Part shown: positions 56,801 to 64,000 of the stretch, one piece after another | Layout of the letters: each line of letters starts with the position of its first letter | Numbering within the stretch: position 1 is the first letter of the stretch | DNA from: Eustoma russellianum | Taxonomy: Eukaryota; Streptophyta; Magnoliopsida; Gentianales; Gentianaceae | Direction: 5' to 3' | Assembly (NCBI GenBank): GCA_036186865.1 | Contig: AP025066.1 | Location: forward strand, 14,228,504-14,292,503 | Length of the DNA stretch: 64,000 nucleotides | Position numbers and translations under genes: made by a program | Notes under the pieces: model-generated | What the model was told of the DNA's origin: nothing | Database searches by the model: none | Seen by the model: only the letters and a program-made list of their open reading frames with translations

Positions 56801-59800
56801 TGAAGGACAATAATGGGTTACCAACGTTGAGGTCAAAAAAAAGTTACCAATATTGACGTACAAAATGCACAGGAAAGAACATGGGAAGTTTGTGGGCGGA
56901 TCAAAGTGCTTCAACGTGCTTCGTGCTTCAGAATTACTGTTTTGACCTTAAATGAAGATTTTAGGGTATGCTTTGCCTTGCTTTGAGAATTGATTTGCTT
57001 TAAACTTTTTGTTGGTGTTTCTTAGACCTTCGACAAGATTTTCATCTGCTAGAAAGGATAGGATAGACTCTAAACATTTCGGTTAAGTTTTAAGAGTCCT
57101 AAACGTGCTGAAATTCCATTTGCTTATTTGAAGTCCAAATGGGTTTTTCTGCAAAATTTTATTGAAAGACAACAATGGGTAACCAATATTGAGGTCCAAA
57201 AAGTATAGGTAAGAGCATGGGATGTGGGTGGTCTGACCAAAGTGCTTCAGCGTGCTTCATGCTTCAAAATCACTGTTTTAAGCTTAAAGGAAGATTTTAG
57301 GGTATGCATGGCCTTGATTGGGCATTGATGTGCTGTAAACTTTCTTTTTCGTTTTTCTCAGACATTCTACAGGTTTTTCATCCGTCAAAAAGGATAGGAT
57401 AGAGTCTAAACATGTCTCTTAACTTCTAAGAGCCCTAAACATGACAAAATTGTATTTGGCAATTTGAATTCCAAATGGGGTTTTCAACAAAACTTTTGTT
57501 GAAGGAACACAATGGGTTGCCAATATTAAGGTCCAAAAAGCATAGGTAAGAGCATGTGAAGTATGTGGGCTGATCAAAGTGCTTCAACGTGCTTCGTGCT
57601 TCAGAATCACTGTTTTGAGCTTAAATGAAGGTTTTAAGGTATGCATAGCCTTGCTTTGGGAATTGATTTGCTTTAACCTTTTCTTGGTGTTTCTCATACC
57701 TTCGATGCATTTTTCATCAGCTAGAAAGGAAAGGATAGAGTCTAAACATGTCGGTTAAGTTCTAAGAGTACTACAAGTGACGAAATTGCATTTGCCGATT
57801 TGATGTCCAAAATGGGTTTTTCTTTAAAATTTGTTGATGGACCATAATGGGTTACCAATATTGACATCCAAAAGGCACAGGTAAGAGCACGAGATGTGGG
57901 TGGTCTGACCAAAGTGCTTCAACGTGCTACGTGCTTCGGAATTACTGTTTTGAGCTTAAATAAAGATTTTGGGGGTATGCGTACCTGGCTTGGGGCATTG
58001 ATTTGCTTTAAACATTCTTTTTAATTTTTCTCAGACATTCTACGTGTTTTTGATCCGTTGGAAAGGATAGAATAGAGTCTAAACATGATGGTTAAGTTGT
58101 AAGAGCCCTAAACGTGACGAAATTGCATTTGGCAATTTGAATTCCAACTGGGGTTTTTCTGCAAAACTTTTGTTGAAGGACCATAATGGCTTACCAATTT
58201 TGAGGTCCCACAAACATGGGCAAGATCATGTGAAGCGTGGGGGTTGACCAAAGTGCTTTAACGTGCTTCGTGCTTCAGAATCACCATTTTGAGCTTAAAT
58301 GAACATGTTAGGGTATGCATAGCCTTGCTTTGGGTATTGATTTGCTTTAAAGTTTTTTTGGTGTTTCTCAGACCTTCGACAAGTTTGTCATCCATTGAAA
58401 CGATAGGATAGAGTCTAAACATGCCGGTTAAGTTCTAAGAGCCCTACACGTGACGAAATTGCATTTGCCGATTTGATGTCCAAAATGGTGTTTTTTTTGG
58501 AAAATTTTGTTGAAGGACCACAATGGGTTACCAATATTGACGTCCAAAATGCATAGGAAAGAACATGGGAAGTTTGTGGGCGGATCAAAGTGCTTCAACG
58601 TGCTTCGTGCTTCAGAATTACTGTTTTGACCTTAAATGAAGATTTTAGGGTATGCATTGCCTTGCTTTGGGAATTGATTTGCTTTAAAATTTTTGTTGTT
58701 GTTTCTCAGACCTGCGACACGCTTTTCATCTGCTAGAAAGGATAGGATAGACTCTAAACATTTTGGTTAAGTTCTAAGAGTCCTAAACGTGCTGAAATTC
58801 CATTTGCCGATTTGAAGTCCGAATGGGTTTTTCTGCATAATTTTGTTGAAGGACCACAATGGGTAACCAAGATTGAGGTTCAAAAAGTATAGTTAAGAGC
58901 ATGGGATGTGGGTGGTCTGACCAAAGTACTTCAGCGTGCTTCATGCTTCAGAATCACCGTTTTAAGCTTAAAGGAAGATTTTAGGGTATGCATGGCCTTG
59001 ATTGGGCATTGATGTGCTGTAAACTTTCTTTTTCGTTTTTCTCAGACATTCTACAGGTTTTTCATCCGTCAAAAAGGATAGGATAGAGTCTAAACATGTC
59101 TCTTAACTTCTAAGAGCCCTAAACATGACAAAATTGTATTTGGGAATTTGAATTCCAAATGGGTTTTTCAACAAAACTTTTGTTGAAGGAACACAATGGG
59201 TTGCCAATATTGAGGTCCAAAAAGCATAGGTAAGAGCATGTGAAGTGTGTGGACTGATCAAAGTGCTTCAACGTGCTTCGTGCTTCAGAATCACTGTTTT
59301 GAGCTTAAATGAAGGTTTTAGGGTATGCATAGCCTTGCTTTGGGAATTGATTTGCTTTAACCTTTTCTTGGTGTTTCTCATACCTTCGATGCGTTTTTCA
59401 TCCGCTAGAAAGGAAAGGATAGAGTCTAAACATGTCGGTTAAGTTCTAAGAGTACTACAAGTGACGAAATTGCATTTGCCGATTTGATGTCTAAAATGGG
59501 TTTTTCTTTAAAATTTGTTGAAGGACCACAATGGGTTACCATATTGACATCCAAAAGGCATAGGTAAGAGCATGGGAAGTGTGTGGGCAGATCAAAGTGC
59601 TTCAACGTGCTACATGCTTCGGAATTACTGTTTTGAGCTTAAATGAAGATTTTGGGGTATGCGTAGCCTGGCTTGGGGCATTGATTTGCTTTAAACTTTT
59701 TTTGGTGTTTCTTAGACCTTCGACACGTTTTTGATCTACAGGAAAGGATAGGATAGGGTATAATCATGTCGGTTGAGTTCTAGGTGTCTTAAAGGTGATG

Positions 59801-61179
59801 AAATTGCATTTGCTGATTTGAACTCCCAATCGTTTTTCCTGCAAACTTATGTTGAAGGACCATAAAAGGTTACAAATATTGACGTCCAAAAGGCATAGGT
59901 AAGAGCATGTGAAGTGTGGGCTAACCAATGTGCTTCGTGCTTCAGAATAACCGTTTTGGGCTTATAGCCTTGCTTTGTGCATTGATTTGTTTTAAACCTT
60001 TTTTGGTGTTTCTCAGACCTTCGACAAGTTCTTCATCCATTGGAAATGATACGATAGAGTATAAACATGTCGGTCAAGTTCTAAGAGTCCTAAAAGTGAC
60101 GAAATTGCATTTGCTGATTTTAAGTCCCAATGGGTTTTCCTGCAAACTTTTGTTGAAGGACCACAATAAGTTACCAATATTGACGTCCAAAAGGCATAGG
60201 TAAGAGCATGGGAAGTGTGTGGGCGGCTCAAAGCGCTTCAATGTGCTTCATGCTTTAGAATTACTGTTTTGAGCTTAAATGAAGATTTTAGAGTATGCAT
60301 AGCCTTGCTTTGGGCATTGATTTGATTTAAACAATTTTTTGTGTTTCTCAGACCTTCGACGCATATTTCTTCCGATGGAAAGGATAGGATACATTCTAAA
60401 CATGTCGGTTAAGTTTTAAGAGTCCTACACTTGATGAAATTGCATTTACTGATTTGCAGTCCAAAATGTGTTTTTCTGGAAAATTTTGTTGAAGGACCAC
60501 AATGGCTTACCAATATTGAGGTCCAAAAAGCATAGGTAAGAGCATGGGAAGCGGGAGCGCTAACCAAACTGCTTCAACGTGCTTTCGGCTTCAGAATCAC
60601 CGTTTTGAGCTTAAATGAAGATTTTAGGGTATGCATAGCCTTGCTTTGAGAATCGATTTGCATTAAACTTTTTTTTGGTGTTTCTCAGACCTTCGACACA
60701 TTTTTTATCCACTGGAAAGGATATGATAGTCTAAACATGTCGGTTAAGTTCTAAGATTCCTAAACATGATGAAATTGCATTTGGCAATTTGAAGTCCAAA
60801 TGGGGTTTTCTGCAAAATTTTGTTGAAGGACCACAATGAGTCACCAATATTGAGGTCCAAAAAGCAAAGGTAAGAGCATGGGATGTTGGTGGTCTGACCA
60901 AAGTGCTTCAATGTGCTTCATGCTTCAGAATCACCGTTTCAAGCTTAAAGGAATATTTTAGGGTATGCATAGCCTTTCTTTAGGCATTGATGTGCTTTAA
61001 ACATTCTTTTTCGTTTTTCTCAGACATTCTACGCTTTTTTCATCCGTTGGAAAGGATAGGATAGAGTTTAAACATCTCGGTTAAGTTCTAAGAGCCTTAA
61101 ACGTGGCGAAATTGCATTTGGCAATTTGAATTCCAAATGGGATTTTTCTGCAAAACTTTTGTTGAAGGACCATAATGGG
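53863..61179 (+). repeat. Satellite array, block 3 (~21 monomers, higher-order structure)
   Basis: About 7.3 kb of head-to-tail ~340-bp monomers. Typical words per monomer are GACCAAAGTGCTTCAACGTG, TTTTAGGGTATGCATAGCC, GTCTAAACATGTCGGTTAAG and GAAGGACCACAATGGGTTAC. Specific variants recur 1684 bp apart, at 56855 against 58539 and at 57411 against 59095, i.e. five monomers. That indicates a higher-order duplication of at least ~1.2 kb. An open frame of about 65 codons recurs in several monomers but has no recognised product. Confidence 0.9.
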
Positions 61180-61777
61180 TGATGCAAGCTGACATGGGTA
61201 GGATCCACTCTTCCACCTCCAACAACCTTTTCACAAGGGTTTGGGCACAAAGAAGTAAACTTTTCATTGCTTCCGTTGTGTAGAAATCGCCGAAATAAGC
61301 AAACACCTTAGGTTCGAGTGTGCGTTGATAGACAAACTTTCAAAGACCTCCTAGACGGTCACTTTAATCCTTGGCAATCAAGAAAACAAAGTTTCACTCG
61401 CTTGGAGAAGAAAAGACACAAATTTTATTGATGAAAAAACTGTTTAAGGCCGACGGCCATTCGGGTATAATATAGCTGAAAATTTCATCCAAAAAAAAAT
61501 CAAAAAGGAAAGATAATCTCTATCCTAAAACCTACCAAAAGTTTAAAGAAGATAAATTGTAATTTTCCTTAAAGATGTATCTTCAAAATGGAATATTCCT
61601 TGTCCTCTAGAATCAGCCAATTTGTTTGCTTCTTTTGTAGATTTTTGAGATCAATTTTTTGTGGTTGGATAATCTTGGCTCAATCTTCAAAAAGTTGATT
61701 GAAATCTCATCATGATTGGGCTTGGAATTTAACTCAAAAGTCTCCTTCTTTTTCCTTCCTTTCGTATGGCCGTATCA
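61180..61777 (-). repeat. NA3 3' LTR (598 bp)
   Basis: TGATACGGCC...GCTTGCATCA on the minus strand. About half the length of CRM-like LTRs, but its U5 end is homologous to them. Confidence 0.75.
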
Positions 61778-61815
61778 TTCCCTCCTTCCTAGAAAAGATT
61801 CATCCCGAATCTTAG
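61778..61815 (-). other. NA3 polypurine tract and conserved CRM-like segment
   Basis: Minus-strand CTAGGAAGGAGGGAA abuts the LTR and is preceded by GATTCGGGATGAATC, the same arrangement as in C, NA1 and NA2. Confidence 0.7.
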
Positions 61816-62804
61816 TGTGTATGCCATGAGGGATAAAGATCCTGTAACGAAGACACAAGACACACATGTATGCACACTTTCATCCTAAGATGTTTAGGGT
61901 GAATAAACAACCTAATTAAGAAACATGCACCTTCCAACATGCATAAGGTGATTTTAACATGCATACACAATAGGAAAGTCCTTTTTCTAACATGTTTAGG
62001 ATGCATGAAGATTTTACTTTCATAATGCAACACAATGTACGCATGCTCACATCCTAGAAGTGGTGTTTGAAATGAAGTATTGAACAAGTGCTTCTTCCTA
62101 GTATGTTTAATTTCCATAATCATTGAAAGGTCATGTTTCTTATGCATGTAAACAACACTCAAGGGGAACACACAAATGTCATATGATGTGGCGTGATTTT
62201 GTGACAAAAGTGGCGTAATTCGGGCTTTAAGAAACATACCTTGAAGCCTTGAATCAGGTTCTGAACCAGTTGAGATAAACTCTTCCTTGTCAAAGAAAGC
62301 AGTTTCATACTCATGATTAATCGTAAGATTGTTATATACAATGTGATTTGAATGTAATTCAGGTATTTCAAATAACGTGAAATCACGTTCATCACATTCA
62401 AATAAGGGATTGCTAAAAACATGCCATTCATGCTTTTCTAAGTTATCATGCTTAAGTGTACTATCAAACTCACTTGAGAGCTCACTTAAGATATCACTCG
62501 AATCATTTATGCCATATGAATTAGTAGACAATGAATTACTTATGCATGGAAATTCACGAAAGAAATCAGAATATGTATCATCTACTTCATGGTTAACAAT
62601 GTTAACGTCTTTTAATTCATCACATAGGGTAGAAGAATCAACAACTAATTTATGAAAATCTGAATTGGCTACATGCAATGCAAGCTCAACTACTTCATTA
62701 TTGGTATGGATGTTAATTTCACTAGGAGTAAGATTAGAATCATGCAAATTTTCAGTTTCTTTAGCTTGTAATGCAAGTACCCAAGATTCCAATGTTAACT
62801 TCAT
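61812..62804 (-). pseudogene. NA3 acidic tail protein
   Basis: 330 codons. The first ~200 residues are acidic and Ser/Asn/His-rich (SSDILSELSSEFDS, ECDERDFTLFEIPEL); the last ~120 are basic and His/Cys-rich, and may be non-coding sequence that happens to be open. It is in the same frame as the Gag-like ORF upstream, separated only by TGA at 62813-62811 (possibly a mutated CGA). Gag and tail were therefore most likely one protein of about 450 residues. No known domain. Confidence 0.55.
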
Positions 62805-62810
62805 TTCCTC

Positions 62811-63152
62811 TCATTTCCTTTGTTCTTTTTCTTTTAGGTATGATTGCCTTGTTTCAAAAGCCAATAGTTTTTCACAACCATCAGCAAGAGCAAACAAATG
62901 ATCAAGATGTCTAAATCTAACGTTAGGTAAACGTTTAATTATTTTCTTGTTTAGTCCGGTAATAAATCTAATCATTGTTAGATTTTTGTTTTCCTTAACA
63001 TTTGCAAGACATAAATGATCTAATAACTCATTGTGGTAATCATAAACAGAAAGATCATCCTGTGGAAGAGATTGTTCCCTTGGAACTTCTTGTCTCCACC
63101 CAAAGGTCCTGAGTTTGTTCATGGTTGTACATACGCCTGTAAAGATTTTCAT
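62811..63152 (-). pseudogene. gag: NA3 Gag-like protein
   Basis: 113 codons with YDYHNELLDHL, LTMIRFITGLNKKI and a basic end (SYLKEKEQRK). Collinear with NA1 and NA2 and with the retrotransposon Gag core of element C (DEFYKESEILL ... HFLHGLNREIAQ). It lacks a zinc knuckle. The N-terminal boundary is uncertain. Confidence 0.6.
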
Positions 63153-64000
63153 ACTCTTACCTAGGGCAGAGTACTCCCCGAATGGTTGGAATAGACTTGG
63201 TAAACCATAAAATTAAAACAACAAAGAACACAAGATACCAAAAACAAATAGTCCGAACAGGTAAATGGAAATAGAAATTTATGCGCTTGTCTAACTTTCT
63301 TTTCTCTCTCTTACCACCTTGTTTCTTGATCAAGGCTAATAAATGTCAAAGAGAGCAATAAAGATAGGTGAATGCCAAGTCTCTTACAATATAGCTGATA
63401 CCGAAATGTAATGCACAGTTTTTATCCAAACTTGTCCAAACCAATCCAACACGCGACGGACCAAAACCGGCTGTTTTGACGCATATTGGCGTCAAAATGA
63501 CACTGAAATCAGTCCCAAACAGCTGCTGATTTGCAGCTAAAACAGTCCCTAAAACGCGATAAAATCACTCCGAAATGGTCCGGTTTCCTCCCAACTTGTT
63601 GTTGTACCAATGCAGCAAATTCCAGCACCTAAAACACCTTAAAAACAGTAAAAAAAACAGCTCCAAAACAGCAGAAAATCAACAATTAATCCGGGTATCA
63701 AAACTCTCAACTTGCACCAAAAAGATTATCAAATCTCACCAAAATAGACTCCAACAATTAGGACACCAACTTGAACAATTTAACTACGATTATAAGAAGA
63801 AATGAAACCAAAAATAATGTAAAAGGCTCAAAGAAAGACTAGGGGTTGCCGTGGGCATCTATAGTCAATTTTGATCCTATGCATTTAAAATCACAAAATG
63901 GCTCAAATGCATACAAAAATCAAATATTCAAGTAGATAGCAATGTGTATAGGTCAGATTATTGGTGTAAAAGTATGGGTGGGGCATATTTTGGTAAGTTT
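63153..64000 (-). other. NA3 leader (partial)
   Basis: Non-coding. Contains a CTCTCTTACCACCTTGTTTC block shared with element A (2755-2780) and an A-rich stretch with AAAACAGC-type words at 63630-63690. Confidence 0.6.

Larger units (their letters stand above)
61180..64000 (-). mobile_element. NA3: non-autonomous Gag-only LTR element, 5' end outside the window
   Basis: Inserted in the satellite at 61179. Contains the 3' LTR, polypurine tract, acidic tail, Gag-like ORF and part of the leader. The leader (63260-63960) matches the leader of CRM-like element A (2640-3140 and 12790-12900). The LTR start (61180-61290) matches the U5 end of the element A LTR (943-1060). No pol gene is seen. Confidence 0.75.

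Noticed and set aside
54522..59442. Recurring ~65-codon frame in satellite monomers as a possible gene family
   Set aside because: It appears only because monomers are near-copies; many monomers have stops or indels in it, and no start context or domain is evident.

Overview
The window looks like repetitive, probably pericentromeric or otherwise heterochromatic DNA of a flowering plant. It is AT-rich, and essentially all recognisable sequence is LTR retrotransposon or satellite. I found no convincing host gene, tRNA or rRNA. Plant origin is shown by Sirevirus-type Ty1/Copia elements, Ty3/Gypsy chromovirus-like elements whose pol reads into the 3' LTR (a feature of the centromeric CRM clade), initiator-tRNA-Met primer binding sites, and a ~340-bp satellite. 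The exact taxon cannot be read from the sequence.

Layout. (1) 1-15232: a minus-strand CRM-like element A in the unusual order LTR - leader - truncated gag - LTR - leader. It is split by Copia I (3154-12782, + strand, 5-bp target duplication GAACC). Copia I has decayed gag and pol, and a third ORF downstream of pol. (2) 15233-18180: a minus-strand non-autonomous LTR element (NA2) that encodes only a Gag-like protein with an acidic tail; it contains a complete 330-bp miniature LTR element (16282-16611). (3) 18180-19159: a + strand fragment of a Copia II-type element. (4) 19832-34060: CRM-like element B (+), reduced by deletions and split by Copia II (21442-32539, minus strand). Copia II is the youngest element here: its ~2.66 kb of comparable LTR sequence is nearly identical and its gag and pol are long and open. 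(5) 34368-61179: one satellite array (~32 monomers of ~340 bp) cut into three blocks by CRM-like element C (35584-44913, TSD TGATT) and the non-autonomous element NA1 (47361-53862, TSD GGGTG). (6) 61180-64000: the 3' part of a third non-autonomous element, NA3, also inserted in the satellite.

How the parts work together. The Copia elements carry their own replication proteins. NA1, NA2 and NA3 have no protease, reverse transcriptase or integrase. They share LTR ends, primer binding site, a pol-derived segment before the polypurine tract and a Gag-like protein with the CRM-like elements, and NA3 also shares LTR sequence and leader. The simplest reading is a CRM-type autonomous lineage (A, B, C) with a guild of Gag-bearing parasites, all accumulating in and around a higher-order satellite array. 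Relative order from nesting: satellite before C, NA1 and NA3; C before the Copia LTR fragment inside it; A before Copia I; B before Copia II.
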